Assembly (NCBI RefSeq): GCF_001558155.1 | Contig: NZ_LOAS01000003.1 | Span: 186,001 to 250,000 of the forward strand | Direction: 5' to 3' | DNA: 64,000 bases | From: Aliiruegeria sabulilitoris | Lineage (GTDB): Bacteria; Pseudomonadota; Alphaproteobacteria; Rhodobacterales; Rhodobacteraceae | In this document: in pieces, positions 45,949-56,292 of the stretch | Layout of the letters: every line of letters starts with the position of its first letter | How positions within the stretch are numbered: the stretch's first letter is position 1 | The notes under the pieces: model-generated | Told to the model about the DNA's origin: nothing | Databases searched by the model: none | What the model saw: the letters and a program-made list of their open reading frames with translations, nothing else | Position numbers and translations under genes: made by a program

Positions 45949-47103
45949 ATGCTGCTGAAAAAACATCGCCTTATGACCGGAATCCTGACCGCTTTCATGC
46001 TGAGCGGTGTTGCCTGGGCGCAAACGGAAGAGACTGCCGTGAAGGTTGCGGTCTCCGCGGTCTATACCGAGGAACTGATCGACGAGGCGAAGTTCATCGG
46101 GCTTGGCCAGGCCATGGACAAGGTCGATATCGTGGCCCGGGTCAGCGGCTATCTCAAGGATGTACTGGTGGCCGATGGCGCGCCGGTGGAGCAGGGCGAA
46201 GACCTGTTCCAGATCGAGCCGGATGCCTATGAAGCGACCCTGCAGGCGCGGCAAGCCGATCTGGCGCGCGCGCAGGCCAATCTCGAACTCGCCGGTATCG
46301 AGCTTGAACGCAAGAGCGAACTGGTCAGGCGCGATGCCTCGCCGCAAAGCGAGGAAGATATCGCGCGGGCCAATGAGAAGGTCGCGGAAGCCGCGGTGCA
46401 GGCCGCCGATGCCGCGATCCGTTCCGCCGAACTGGATCTGAGCTACACCAAGATCAGCGCACCTTTCGCCGGCCGGATCGGCGTGGTCAACACTTCCATC
46501 GGCGATCTTGTCGGGCCGACGACACAGCCCTTGGTGACGCTCGTGCGCGAGCGGCCGATGCAGGTGTCCTTTTCGCTGACCGAGAAGCAGCTACTGGACG
46601 TGCTGGAACAGATTGAGGCCGAGGTGCACGAACTGAAGGACTCCAGCAAGACGCCGGAGGTTTTCGTGACCCTTCCCAACGGCACGCGGCTGGAGGAGCC
46701 GGGCAAGATCGTGCTCGTTGACAACCGGATCGACCCGGCCACGGGCACCATCGCGCTTCGGGCCGAATTCCCAAACGAGCGCGGCCTGATTGTCGATGGC
46801 TCCTTTGTCGATGTCTCGATCCAGGCGCTGAAGGCGGAAACGAAGATCCTCGTGCCGCAGGCCGCCCTGCAGCGCGATCAGCGCGGCGATTTCGTGCTGA
46901 TCGTTACCCCCGATCAACGGGTCGAACAGCGCTACGTGACGCTCGGACGTCAGGTCGGCACTGCAATGGTGGTTCAGGATGGCGCCCGAGAGGGCGAGAT
47001 GGTGATCGTCGAGGGGCTGCAGCGGGTCCGCGCCGGCGCAAAGGTCGAGGCGGTCGCCGCGGGCGTGCCGTCGGAGCAAACCTCCGGGCAATCGGGAAAC
47101 TGA
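45949..47103 (+). CDS. RND efflux periplasmic adaptor (second pair)
   Basis: A 384-residue membrane-fusion protein with a signal sequence ending near VAWAQ (about 25). The lipoyl halves VDIVARVSGYLKDVLVADGAP and YTKISAPFAGRIG flank an alpha-hairpin (about 98-160), followed by the beta-barrel and membrane-proximal domain. It is encoded 4 bp before the permease. It differs clearly from the adaptor at 32845, so the window holds two unrelated RND systems. Confidence 0.92.
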   Translation: MLLKKHRLMTGILTAFMLSGVAWAQTEETAVKVAVSAVYTEELIDEAKFIGLGQAMDKVDIVARVSGYLKDVLVADGAPVEQGEDLFQIEPDAYEATLQARQADLARAQANLELAGIELERKSELVRRDASPQSEEDIARANEKVAEAAVQAADAAIRSAELDLSYTKISAPFAGRIGVVNTSIGDLVGPTTQPLVTLVRERPMQVSFSLTEKQLLDVLEQIEAEVHELKDSSKTPEVFVTLPNGTRLEEPGKIVLVDNRIDPATGTIALRAEFPNERGLIVDGSFVDVSIQALKAETKILVPQAALQRDQRGDFVLIVTPDQRVEQRYVTLGRQVGTAMVVQDGAREGEMVIVEGLQRVRAGAKVEAVAAGVPSEQTSGQSGN

Positions 47104-47107
47104 GCCG

Positions 47108-50100
47108 ATGATCTCCACGGTATTCATTCGCCGTCCCAAGATGGCCATCGTGATTTCGACCGTTCTGACCATCATGGGCTTGATCGCCTATGCGGTGCTG
47201 CCGGTCGAGCAATTCCCCGATATCACGCCCCCCGTGGTGCGGGTCTCGGCAAACTATACCGGCGCGACGGCCGAGACGGTCGAAAACACCGTGGCTGCCC
47301 CCATCGAGGCGCAGGTGAACGGGGTGGACGACATGCTTTACATGTCGTCGGACAGCTCGGCCACCGGATCCTATTCGTTGGCGGTGACCTTCGAGGTCGG
47401 GACGGATCCGGACATCGCCTCGGTCAACGTGCAGAACCGGGTGGCGCAGGCCACCGCGCAGCTTCCCACCGAGGTGACCTCGCGCGGCGTCGTGACGCGA
47501 AAAAGTTCGACCAACATGCTGCTGGTGGCGACGCTCGTGTCGCCCAATGGCACCTATGACGAGGTATTCCTGTCCAACTATGCCTCGATCAACCTGAAGG
47601 ACGCGCTGTCGCGGATCCAGGGTGTTGGCGAGGCCAATGTGCTGACCGATTTCGCCTATGCCATGCGGATGTGGATGAACCCGGACCGGATGGCCAGCCT
47701 CGGCGTGACGCCGGGCGACCTGATCAGCGCGATCCGCGAGCAGAACCTCGAGGTCTCGGCCGGCCAGGTCGGGTCTCCGCCGGTGCCGGATGGGCAGCAA
47801 TTCCAATATACCATCACCTCCAAGGGCCGGCTGGCATCGGTCGAGGAGTTCGAGAATATCGTCGTACGTACCGGCGGCTCGGGCGCCATCGTCCGCGTGA
47901 AGGACATCGCGCGGGTCGAGCTGGGCGCCAACTACTACAACGCCTCGGGGCGCTATAGCGGCCAGCCGGCAACGGTTCTGGCGGTATACCAGGCACCGGG
48001 CGAGAACGCGCTGGCCGTCTCGCAAAAGGTGCTGAGCGAGCTGGAGCGGCTGAGCCGCGTCTTCCCCGACGATGTCGAATACGAAGTGCCGTACAACTCG
48101 ACCGATTTCGTCGAAGCCTCGCTCAACGACGTGGTCTCGACCCTGATCCTGACCTTCGCGCTGGTGATGTCGGTCGTGTTCATCTTCCTCGGAAGCTGGC
48201 GAGCGACGATCATCCCGATGGTGGCGATCCCTGTCTCGCTGATCGGTACATTCGCCTTCCTGCTTGCCTTCGACATGTCGCTCAACACCGTGTCGCTCTT
48301 CGCGCTGGTGCTGGCCATCGGTATCGTGGTGGATGACGCCATCGTCGTGGTCGAGAACGTGGAACGCCTGATCGCGGAGGAGGGGCTTTCCGCCCCCGAG
48401 GCCACGGCCAAGGCCATGGGACAGATCACCGGCCCTGTCATTGCCACGACGCTGGTTCTGCTGGCGGTCTTCGTGCCGGTGACCTTCATGCCGGGCATCA
48501 CCGGACGGCTCTATTCGCAATTCGCGGTCACCATCTCGACCGCGGTGGTCATCTCCTCGATCAACGCGCTGACCCTGTCGCCCGCGCTTTGCGCCATCGT
48601 GCTCAAGCCGCGCTCGGGCGAAGCCAAGGGGCTGCTGGCGGTGTTCGAACGGTCGATCGGCGGGCTGCGCAACGGCTATACCGCCATCGTCAAGCGCTTC
48701 GTGCGGGTGGCGCTGCTCAGCATCGTGGCGATTGTGGCGGTGGTCATGGTCATGGGCTCGATCTTTGCAACCACGCCAAAGGGCTTCATCCCGATCGAGG
48801 ATAACGGTTCGCTCTTTGTCGATGTGCAACTGCCCGATGCGGCCTCGCTGGAGCGCACGCAGGGGGTGACCGAGCGTATCGACGGTTTGATCCGGGAGAT
48901 CCCCGGGGTCTCGGGAACGGTGCTGGTGAACGGGTTCAGCCTGCTCAACGGCTCCGGGTCCAACGGCGCGATGGTCATCGTCAATCTTCACCCATGGGAA
49001 GAGCGCCAGACGCCTGAGCTGAGCGCGAACGGGATCCTGGCACAGATCTATGGAATCTCGAACCAGGAGATCGCGGCCTCAGTGCTCGCCTTCAACCCGC
49101 CGCCGATTTCCGGCCTCGGCCTGTCGGCCGGCGTCGAGATGAAGGTGCAGCAGACCGGTGGCGGCTCGGCACAGGATCTGTCCGCCGCGCTCGGTGGCAT
49201 GGTCTATGCCGCCAACCAGCGCGAGGAACTGGCACAGGCCTATACGACCTTCCGGGCCAATGTTCCGCAGGTTTTCGTCGATCTCGACCGGGAGAAGGCC
49301 AAGACGCTCGACGTGACGGTGTCCGAGATCTTCCAGACCTTGCAGGCCTATCTCGGCTCCTATTATGTGAACGACTTCAACCTGTTCGGGCGGGTTTACC
49401 GGGTGATGATCCAGGCCGATGGCGACTACCGCCGTCAGGTCGAGGATATCTCCGAGCTGCATGTACGCTCGACCACGGGCGCCATGGTGCCGCTCGGCAC
49501 GCTGATCGATGTCGAGAACGTGCTCGGTCCGGTGCTGCTCAACCGCTACAACATGTTCCGCTCGGCCACGATCACCGCCGTGCCGGCCGCAGGGCTGTCG
49601 ACGGGCGATGCGATCACGGTGCTGGAGGAAGTTGCCGCCGAGAGCCTGCCGCCCGGCTATGCCTTTGAATGGACCGGCACCGCGCAGCAGCAGCTCGACT
49701 CGGCCGGCATGGTGCAGGTGATCCTGATGATGGCGATCCTGTTTGGCTATCTCTTCCTCGTGGCGCAATACGAGAGTTGGACAATGCCGGTGGCGATCCT
49801 GCTCTCGGTCACGGTGGCGCTGTTCGGCGCGGTGCTGGCCGTGGTTGTGGCGGGCTCAGACATCAACCTTTACACCCAGATCGGGATGATCATGTTGGTA
49901 GGGCTCGGGGCGAAGAACGCGATCCTGATCGTCGAATTTGCCATGGAGCGAAGGGCTGCGGGGCTGACAGTGCGCGAGGCTGCGGTGGAGGCCGCGCATC
50001 AGCGTTTCCGGGCGGTCATGATGACGGCCTTGTCCTTCCTGCTCGGCGTGGTGCCGCTGCTGACGGCCTCCGGCGCGGGCGCTGCCAGCCAGAAGGCCAT

Positions 50101-50269
50101 CGGCACCGCCGTGTTCGGCGGCATGCTGGCGGCCACGGTGCTCGGCGTGATCCTTGTGCCGGTGCTGTATGTGGTGCTGCAAAACACGCGCGAGACGGTA
50201 AAGCGCCTGCTTGGCGGCAAGCCCAAAGCCGAACCGGAAGCGATTGCGGTGGAGACCGCGCCGGAGTGA
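47108..50269 (+). CDS. RND multidrug efflux permease (HAE1 type)
   Basis: A 1053-residue AcrB-like trimeric drug/proton antiporter of normal length. The TM4 proton-relay pair Asp409-Asp410 lies in [27 protein letters not shown] after TM7 and the C-terminal [19 protein letters not shown] are typical. The broad HAE1 family exports amphiphilic drugs and other compounds; the substrate is not inferable. The outer-membrane channel is not in the window. Confidence 0.94.
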   Translation: MISTVFIRRPKMAIVISTVLTIMGLIAYAVLPVEQFPDITPPVVRVSANYTGATAETVENTVAAPIEAQVNGVDDMLYMSSDSSATGSYSLAVTFEVGTDPDIASVNVQNRVAQATAQLPTEVTSRGVVTRKSSTNMLLVATLVSPNGTYDEVFLSNYASINLKDALSRIQGVGEANVLTDFAYAMRMWMNPDRMASLGVTPGDLISAIREQNLEVSAGQVGSPPVPDGQQFQYTITSKGRLASVEEFENIVVRTGGSGAIVRVKDIARVELGANYYNASGRYSGQPATVLAVYQAPGENALAVSQKVLSELERLSRVFPDDVEYEVPYNSTDFVEASLNDVVSTLILTFALVMSVVFIFLGSWRATIIPMVAIPVSLIGTFAFLLAFDMSLNTVSLFALVLAIGIVVDDAIVVVENVERLIAEEGLSAPEATAKAMGQITGPVIATTLVLLAVFVPVTFMPGITGRLYSQFAVTISTAVVISSINALTLSPALCAIVLKPRSGEAKGLLAVFERSIGGLRNGYTAIVKRFVRVALLSIVAIVAVVMVMGSIFATTPKGFIPIEDNGSLFVDVQLPDAASLERTQGVTERIDGLIREIPGVSGTVLVNGFSLLNGSGSNGAMVIVNLHPWEERQTPELSANGILAQIYGISNQEIAASVLAFNPPPISGLGLSAGVEMKVQQTGGGSAQDLSAALGGMVYAANQREELAQAYTTFRANVPQVFVDLDREKAKTLDVTVSEIFQTLQAYLGSYYVNDFNLFGRVYRVMIQADGDYRRQVEDISELHVRSTTGAMVPLGTLIDVENVLGPVLLNRYNMFRSATITAVPAAGLSTGDAITVLEEVAAESLPPGYAFEWTGTAQQQLDSAGMVQVILMMAILFGYLFLVAQYESWTMPVAILLSVTVALFGAVLAVVVAGSDINLYTQIGMIMLVGLGAKNAILIVEFAMERRAAGLTVREAAVEAAHQRFRAVMMTALSFLLGVVPLLTASGAGAASQKAIGTAVFGGMLAATVLGVILVPVLYVVLQNTRETVKRLLGGKPKAEPEAIAVETAPE

Positions 50270-50309
50270 GCGCGGGCCTAATTCCGAGCGTAACAGTGTG
50301 GAGCATTGC

Positions 50310-51101
50310 ATGAGTTCGGATCTGTCCGGCAAGATCTGCGTCGTGACCGGGGCAGGGCGGGGGATCGGTGCCGGAATCGCCCGCGCCTTTGCCGAGGCTG
50401 GCGGGCAGGTCGTCGTGACCGACAAGGATGAAAAGGCGGCCGAGAAAGCCGCCCTTAATATCGGCGGGAGTTCTCGGCGTCTGGATGTCTCCAACGAGGC
50501 CGATTGGGACGCGCTGAAAGCCGCCTGGCCCAGGATCGATGTGCTGGTGAACAATGCGGGTGTCACGGGGTTCGAGGAGAGCGCCGCGCCGCAAGATCCG
50601 GAACATGCCAGTCTTGAGGATTGGCGCGCCGTGCACAGGGTCAACCTGGACGGCACGTTTCTGGGCTGCCGCTACGCGATCGGCGCGATGCGAGCTGCCG
50701 GATCCGGCTCGATCATCAATATCTCTTCGCGGTCGGGAATGGTCGGCATTCCTGGCGCTGCGGCCTATGCCTCCTCCAAGGCGGCCATTCGCAACCATAC
50801 GAAAACGGTGGCGCTCTATTGCGCGGAGCAGGGGTTGGCCATTCGCTGCAACTCGATCCACCCGGCCGCGATCCTGACGCCGATGTGGGAGCCGATGCTG
50901 GGCGATGGGCCTGACCGTGATAGCCGCATGGCCGCGCTCGTGGCCGACACGCCCCTGCGGCGGTTTGGAACGGTGCAAGAGGTGGCGGCGCTTGCGCTGA
51001 TGCTGGCCAGTGACGGCGCGGCCTATATGACGGGTGCCGAGCTCAATATAGATGGCGGCCTTTTGGCCGGGTCCGCGGCAACGCCGTCGCGCGACGAATA
51101 G
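50310..51101 (+). CDS. Short-chain dehydrogenase/reductase
   Basis: A 263-residue classical SDR with the cofactor motif TGAGRGIG (13-20), Asp38 suggesting NAD preference, NNAG (81-84), and the active-site region NISSRSG with Tyr153 and Lys157 (YASSK). Its substrate is unknown. ATG 50310 lies 41 nt after the RND permease stop; the longer frame reaches back into the permease and is discarded. Confidence 0.9.
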   Translation: MSSDLSGKICVVTGAGRGIGAGIARAFAEAGGQVVVTDKDEKAAEKAALNIGGSSRRLDVSNEADWDALKAAWPRIDVLVNNAGVTGFEESAAPQDPEHASLEDWRAVHRVNLDGTFLGCRYAIGAMRAAGSGSIINISSRSGMVGIPGAAAYASSKAAIRNHTKTVALYCAEQGLAIRCNSIHPAAILTPMWEPMLGDGPDRDSRMAALVADTPLRRFGTVQEVAALALMLASDGAAYMTGAELNIDGGLLAGSAATPSRDE

Positions 51102-51133
51102 CAACGCGGTCTACAGACTGGTGCCGTTTGCAC

Positions 51134-51260
51134 CGGGGGCTTTGCCCCGGCGCTCTTGCGAGCGCCCTCCCCCGGATACCTGAGGAAAGAGGAAGAAAGC
51201 GGCAACGGTTTCATCCTTCCCGAAAATACGCCCGCCGGAGTTGCGAACCGAAGGATCGTC
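51134..51260 (+). repeat. Intergenic palindromic repeat copy (R8)
   Basis: The clearest complete copy, between the convergent SDR and P-type ATPase stops. It has GGGGGCTTTGCCCC, then GCGCTCTTGCGAGCGC (perfect hairpin), CCTCCCCC, then GGATACCTGAGGAAAGAGGA facing TCATCCTTCCCGAAAATACG, then CCGCCGGAG and GGATCGT. Confidence 0.8.
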
Positions 51261-51289
51261 TGCACGCGCTACGCGGCCTTCCTTGCGGC

Positions 51290-53203
51290 CTAGTCCTGCG
51301 CCTGGCGGATCGGATCGGCCAGCAGGCGCAGCCCGTTGAGAACCACCAGCACGGTGCCGCCTTCATGACCGATCACGGCCAAGGGCAGGGGCAGGTGAAA
51401 AAACAGTCCGGCCGTAACCAGTGTTACCATGGCGCCTGAGGCGAAGATGAGGTTCTGGCGGATGATGCGCGCGGCGCGCTGTGCGAGCTTGTGCGCTGCC
51501 GCCAGCCGGCGCAGGTCATCCGACAGCAGGGCCACGTCGGCGGCCTGAAGGGCGACCTCGGAGCCGGCCACGCCCATCGCGATGCCGACATCGGCCCGGG
51601 CCAGGGCGGCGGCGTCGTTCACGCCGTCTCCGACAAAGGCCACGCGGGTCTTTTCGGCCAATCCGGCCACGATCTCCACCTTGTCCTCCGGGCGCAGGTC
51701 GGCATGGATGGCGTCGGGCGCGAAGCCCAGTTCGGCACCCACCCGGTCGGCCACGGCGCGGCGGTCCCCGGTTACCATGGCGAGGTGGCCGACCCCGCGC
51801 CGGCGCAGCGCATCCAGCCCGGCGCGGGCGGTTGTGCGCGGCTCGTCCGCAACCATCGCCACGCCGTCGATACGCGCCCCGCGCCCCATCATGATCAGCG
51901 TCATCGGCGTGTCGTGCAGCGCGGCGAGGAAGGCCGGGCAATCCATGGGCGCGCTGTGTTTGGCCATGCGGTTGGCCAGCCGTTCATTGCCCGCCCAGAC
52001 GACGCCTATGTCATCGAGGCCGACGATGCCTTCGCCCGGCACTGCGCGCGCCTCGCGTATCTCGGTGGGGACGACCTGCCGTTCCTTGGCGGCGCGGCGG
52101 ATCGCTTCGGCGATCGGATGTTCGGACTGGGCCTCCAAGCCGGCCAGGCGCGCGAGGAACGCGGTTTCGTCGCCGGTGCAGTGGATGCCGCTCAGCTCTT
52201 GCCGGCCGGTGGTCAGGGTGCCGGTCTTGTCGAAGGCGAAGGTGGTGACCGAGGCGAGGGTTTCGAGCGCCGCGCCGCCCTTGAAGAGCACGCCGCCGCG
52301 CGCCGAGGCCGAGAGCGCGGACAGGATCGCCGCGGGAACCGAGATCACGATGGCGCAGGGGCTGGCCGCCACCAGCAACGTGGCGGCACGGTAGAGCGCC
52401 TGGTTCCAACCATTGCCAAGCAGCAGGAAAGCCAAAAACGCCAGCGCCGAACCAACCAGCACGGCAATCGTGTAGCGTTGGCCGAACCAGTCGGAGAATT
52501 GCTCGGAGGGGGCACGGGCTGCCTGTGCTTCCGTGACGAGCGCGATCATGCGCGCCACGGTGCTTTCCGCGAGCGGTCGGTCGACGCGCACCGCGAGGAT
52601 TCCGTTCTGGTTCACGGTGGCTTCGAAAACCTGCGCGCCGGGGGTTTTCAGGACCGGAACCGATTCCCCGGTAATGCTGGATTCATCGATCTCGCCTTCG
52701 CCTTCGAGCACCTCGCCATCCACCGGCACGCGCGCGCCAGGGCGCAGGATGACCACGTCGCCGGGAACAAGCGCCTCGAGCGGGACCTCCTCGGTGCCGG
52801 CATCGGTGCGGCGCAGCGCTGTGTCGGGCCGCAACTCCATAAGCGACTCGATGGCGCGCCGGGCGCGGCCCATGGCGCGTTCCTCCAGCGTGGTCGACAG
52901 GCTGAAAAGCGCCAGCAGCACGCCACCCTCGAAAGCGGCGCCAACCAGCGCGGCGGCCAAGGCGGCGACCACCATCAGCAGGTCGATATCCAACTCATGC
53001 TCGAGCCAGAGCGCTTCCAGCGCCCGCAGCCCGGCCGGAACGCCACCGGCGGCGTAGACGAGAAGCAGCGCGAGGCTTCCGGCCACAGGCCCCCATGCGA
53101 GCTCGGAAGGCAGGAGCCAATGCGCAATGGCAGCCAACAGCATGCCCGCCAGCGTCAGCCCGGTCAGGATCAGCGGCTTGTCTTCATCCTTGATCCTGAA
53201 CAT
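51290..53203 (-). CDS. P1B-4-type heavy-metal translocating ATPase
   Basis: A 637-residue P-type ATPase with TGES (178-181), the phosphorylated DKTGT (325-329), SEHP and GDGVND. The metal-site motif is SPC (281-283) instead of CPC, and HEGGT (613-617) lies in the last helices. SPC plus HEGGT is the P1B-4 signature (CoaT/CtpD-like Co2+/Fe2+/Ni2+/Zn2+ efflux). No N-terminal HMA domain is present. Its place beside a nickel-iron hydrogenase cluster suggests metal homeostasis for that enzyme, but this is inference. Confidence 0.92.
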   Translation of the reverse strand: MFRIKDEDKPLILTGLTLAGMLLAAIAHWLLPSELAWGPVAGSLALLLVYAAGGVPAGLRALEALWLEHELDIDLLMVVAALAAALVGAAFEGGVLLALFSLSTTLEERAMGRARRAIESLMELRPDTALRRTDAGTEEVPLEALVPGDVVILRPGARVPVDGEVLEGEGEIDESSITGESVPVLKTPGAQVFEATVNQNGILAVRVDRPLAESTVARMIALVTEAQAARAPSEQFSDWFGQRYTIAVLVGSALAFLAFLLLGNGWNQALYRAATLLVAASPCAIVISVPAAILSALSASARGGVLFKGGAALETLASVTTFAFDKTGTLTTGRQELSGIHCTGDETAFLARLAGLEAQSEHPIAEAIRRAAKERQVVPTEIREARAVPGEGIVGLDDIGVVWAGNERLANRMAKHSAPMDCPAFLAALHDTPMTLIMMGRGARIDGVAMVADEPRTTARAGLDALRRRGVGHLAMVTGDRRAVADRVGAELGFAPDAIHADLRPEDKVEIVAGLAEKTRVAFVGDGVNDAAALARADVGIAMGVAGSEVALQAADVALLSDDLRRLAAAHKLAQRAARIIRQNLIFASGAMVTLVTAGLFFHLPLPLAVIGHEGGTVLVVLNGLRLLADPIRQAQD

Positions 53204-53348
53204 GCTGACGGCCCCGATTTGTCATGGAAACGCAGCCGTCCTACCCTGATGGCCACGCGCCCTCCATCGGACATATTGTCGAGGTCCGGTCTTGGGGGGC
53301 GCGTGCCGTTTCACGGGCTTTGCTTGGTTGTGCTGTGCGCCGAAATGC

Positions 53349-55733
53349 TCAGCCTGCCTCGGCCTCCATCACATTGGTCTTCACGGCGACAAAACTGTCC
53401 GGCGTGACCGAGATCGAGCCGATCCCGGCGGCCACCAGCAGGCGGGCAAAGCCCGGATCGTTGCTCGGTGCCTGTCCGCATAGCCCGATCTTGGCCCCTG
53501 CCGCGTTGGCCTTGGCAATGACCGTCTCGATCATCCACAGCACCGCAGGATCACGCTCGCGGAACAGGTAGGCCAGCCCCGCGCTGTCGCGGTCGATGCC
53601 CAGCGTGAGCTGCGTGAGGTCGTTGGAACCGATGGAGAAGCCGTCGAAGCGCTTGGCGAACTCTTCGGCAACGATCACGTTCGAGGGGATCTCGCACATC
53701 ACGTAAACCTCAAGCCCGTTTTCGCCCCGCACAAGCCCATGTTCGGCCATCACCGCGAGCACCTTGTCGGCCTCCTCGGGCGAGCGGCAGAAGGGGATCA
53801 TGACGAGCACGTTGTCGAAGCCCATTTCCTCCCGCAGCCGCTTGATGGCCAGGCATTCGAGGGCGAAGCCGTCCTTGTAATCGTCCGAGTAGTAGCGAGA
53901 CGCGCCGCGGAAGCCGATCATCGGGTTTTCCTCGCCCGGCTCGAACTGTGCCCCGCCCAGCAGCGCGGCGTATTCATTCGTCTTGAAATCGCTCATCCGC
54001 ACGATGCAGGGGTTCGGATACCAGGGAGCCGCGATGCAGGAGAGCCCCATGGCGAGCCGCTCGACGAAGAAGTCCTTGCGGTCCTCGTAGCCGAGCGTCA
54101 GCGCGTCGATGGCCGCCTTGTCCTCGTCGGATTTCAGCTGGTCGTAACGGGTCAGCGCCAGCGGGTGGACCTTGATCTCGTTGCTGATCACGAATTCCAT
54201 CCGTGCCAGCCCGACACCATCTGCCGGCAGCCGCCACCAGCGCATGGCCGCGCCCGGGTTGGCGAGGTTCAGCATCACCTTGGTGCGGGTCTCGGCCATC
54301 TCGCCGAGCTGGGTTTCCTGCACCTCGATCTCCGCCTTGCCGGCATAGACCATCCCACGGTCGCCCTCGGCGCAGTTCACCGTCACCATCTGGCCGTCAT
54401 GCAGCACATGGGTCGCCTCGCCGGTGCCGACGATGGCCGGCAGGCCAAGTTCGCGGCTGACGATGGCGGCGTGGCTGGTGCGCCCGCCATGATCGGTGAT
54501 GATCGCGGAGGCGCGTTTCATGATCGGCACCCAGTCCGGGTCCGTGATCGAGGTGACGAGGATCGCCCCGTCCACGAAGCGCGCGATATCGGCGGCGCTT
54601 TCAATCAGGCAGACCTCGCCAGCAGCCACGGAGAGGCCAACGCTCAGCCCTTCGAGAAGCTTCTCGCCGGCATTCTTCATGCTGTAGGATCTGAGTACCT
54701 CGCCACCGACGCGGGACTGTACCGTCTCCGGCCGGGCCTGAACAATGTAGAGCTTGCCGGTCTCGCCGTCGCGGGCCCATTCCATGTCCATCGGCTGGCC
54801 GTAATGGTCCTCGATCGTGCAGGCCATGCGAGAAAGTTCGAGGATCTCTTCATCCGAAAGCACGAACTGCGCCTGTTCTTTGCGCGAGCAGGCCACGTTG
54901 CGCGTCTTGGCGCCGGTGGCCCCGCCATAGATCATCTTGATCTCCTTGGCCCCGAGCGCCTTGTGCATGATCGGCGTGGTGCCGGGGCGGCCGAGGAAGG
55001 GCTTGTAGACCTGGTACTCGTCCGGATCGACCGCGCCCTGAACCACGTTTTCGCCCAAGCCCCAGGCGGCGTTGATCAGAACAACCTTGTCGAAGCCGGA
55101 TTCGGTATCGAGGCTGAACATCACGCCGGAGCCGCCGATGTCGGAGCGCACCATGAGCTGGACGCCGATGGAGAGCGCCACCGCCAGATGGTCGAACCCC
55201 TTCATCGTGCGATAGGAAATCGCCCGGTCGGTGAAGAGCGAGGCGAAGCAATGCCGGCAGGCACGCAGCAGTTCTTCCTCGCCGCGCACGTTGAGGAATG
55301 TCTCCTGCTGACCGGCAAACGAGGCGTCCGGCAGGTCCTCTGCCGTCGCGCTGGAGCGCACGGCCACGGAAGGTTCGGCAATCCCGACACGCTCACCCAG
55401 GGCGCGATAGGCGGCGCGGATATCGGCCTCGATCTCGTCAGGCCAGCGCCCGGCGCGGATTTCGGCGCGGATCAGCTTGCCGGCCTCCTGCAACGTGACA
55501 CGTTCGCGGGCGAGATCCTCAAGCGTGCTTTTGACAAGCGCCTGCAGGTTGTTCTCCCGGATGTAGCGCCGATAAACGTCCGAGGTGGTCGCGAAGCCCG
55601 GCGGAACGGCGATTCCCCTTTCGCCAAGCATGCGCACCATTTCTCCCAGCGAGGCATTCTTGCCGCCCACTTGCGGCACGTCCTCGCGTCCCAACTCTTC
55701 AAACCAGACAAGATTTTTTGCTGTATCGTACAT
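53349..55733 (-). CDS. ppsA: Phosphoenolpyruvate synthase
   Basis: A 794-residue enzyme (pyruvate + ATP to PEP + AMP + Pi). The N-terminal ATP-grasp part contains GGKNASLGEM and VRSSATAEDLPDASFAGQQ; the phosphohistidine is His421 in GGRTSHAAI; the C-terminal pyruvate-binding barrel has FSIGSNDLTQL and GLCGQAPS. A GGGAGGAG site supports ATG 55733. It reads in the same direction as the hydrogenase operon upstream but has a 118-bp gap with an FNR-like site, so it may have its own promoter. Confidence 0.95.
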   Translation of the reverse strand: MYDTAKNLVWFEELGREDVPQVGGKNASLGEMVRMLGERGIAVPPGFATTSDVYRRYIRENNLQALVKSTLEDLARERVTLQEAGKLIRAEIRAGRWPDEIEADIRAAYRALGERVGIAEPSVAVRSSATAEDLPDASFAGQQETFLNVRGEEELLRACRHCFASLFTDRAISYRTMKGFDHLAVALSIGVQLMVRSDIGGSGVMFSLDTESGFDKVVLINAAWGLGENVVQGAVDPDEYQVYKPFLGRPGTTPIMHKALGAKEIKMIYGGATGAKTRNVACSRKEQAQFVLSDEEILELSRMACTIEDHYGQPMDMEWARDGETGKLYIVQARPETVQSRVGGEVLRSYSMKNAGEKLLEGLSVGLSVAAGEVCLIESAADIARFVDGAILVTSITDPDWVPIMKRASAIITDHGGRTSHAAIVSRELGLPAIVGTGEATHVLHDGQMVTVNCAEGDRGMVYAGKAEIEVQETQLGEMAETRTKVMLNLANPGAAMRWWRLPADGVGLARMEFVISNEIKVHPLALTRYDQLKSDEDKAAIDALTLGYEDRKDFFVERLAMGLSCIAAPWYPNPCIVRMSDFKTNEYAALLGGAQFEPGEENPMIGFRGASRYYSDDYKDGFALECLAIKRLREEMGFDNVLVMIPFCRSPEEADKVLAVMAEHGLVRGENGLEVYVMCEIPSNVIVAEEFAKRFDGFSIGSNDLTQLTLGIDRDSAGLAYLFRERDPAVLWMIETVIAKANAAGAKIGLCGQAPSNDPGFARLLVAAGIGSISVTPDSFVAVKTNVMEAEAG

Positions 55734-55801
55734 GGAAGCTCCTCCCAAAGATCGACACACGTATCCCGTTTGGAGTGTAGCGTTTTTGCACCCCGCGCGC
55801 G

Positions 55802-55815
55802 TTGATCGGGGTCAT
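55802..55815 (-). promoter_or_regulatory. FNR-like site upstream of ppsA
   Basis: TTGATCGGGGTCAT matches 8 of 10 defined bases of the FNR/FixK consensus TTGAT-N4-ATCAA. It is centred about 75 bp upstream of the ppsA start, in the only gap between ppsA and the hydrogenase operon. Confidence 0.3.
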
Positions 55816-55851
55816 GGAATGCCGGGATTCGCAGCGGAAATTTGCGGAATT

Positions 55852-56292
55852 TCAGCCAACTTCGCCGAGCGCGGTTACGAGACGTGCTGCCGTTTCCCGC
55901 ACGGCTTCGGACAGCCCCTTGCCGGGCGTGAAATCCACCCCCTCGATCCCGATCACCTCCAGCCTTGCGGGAAGCCGTCCCAGCCGCCGGGCAAGCTCCA
56001 CCGCTTCTGCCAGGCCGAATTCGTGCGTGGAGTTGTGAAAGAGCGGGCGGGGCAGGGGCGTGGCTATGGCATCGAAGCGGGTGAGGGTGCCCGCGGGCGC
56101 GCCGCTGCGGGTCGCGTCGATCAGCACCAACGCTGCTTCGGTGTCGAAGAGGTCGATCAACCCGGCGCCATCGGTTTGCCAGATACGCGCCCGCTGGCCG
56201 GTCTCGTTCAGCTGTTGCGCGATCCACGGCCCGACGCCGTCATCGCGCCGCAGCGGGTTGCCGATCCCGACATGCAGGCGCCCCTCAGCCAC
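55852..56292 (-). CDS. [NiFe]-hydrogenase maturation protease
   Basis: A 146-residue endopeptidase of the HyaD/HybD/HoxW family that trims the C-terminus of the large subunit after nickel insertion. The motif GIGNPLRRDDGVGPW (9-23) is diagnostic, with DATRSGAPAG and HEFGL as further landmarks. It overlaps the large-subunit gene by 8 bp and is the last gene of the operon. Its extra-short partner tail is described under the large subunit. Confidence 0.92.
   Translation of the reverse strand: MAEGRLHVGIGNPLRRDDGVGPWIAQQLNETGQRARIWQTDGAGLIDLFDTEAALVLIDATRSGAPAGTLTRFDAIATPLPRPLFHNSTHEFGLAEAVELARRLGRLPARLEVIGIEGVDFTPGKGLSEAVRETAARLVTALGEVG

Noticed and set aside
46904-48991. A 695-codon antisense frame over the second RND pair
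   Set aside because: Same shadow effect; composition dominated by Arg, His, Asp and Gly, no start context, and RND motifs on the plus strand.
53204-53348. FNR-like site before the P-type ATPase gene
   Set aside because: No TTGAT-N4-ATCAA-like sequence was found there, so the pump is not included in the proposed FNR-linked set.
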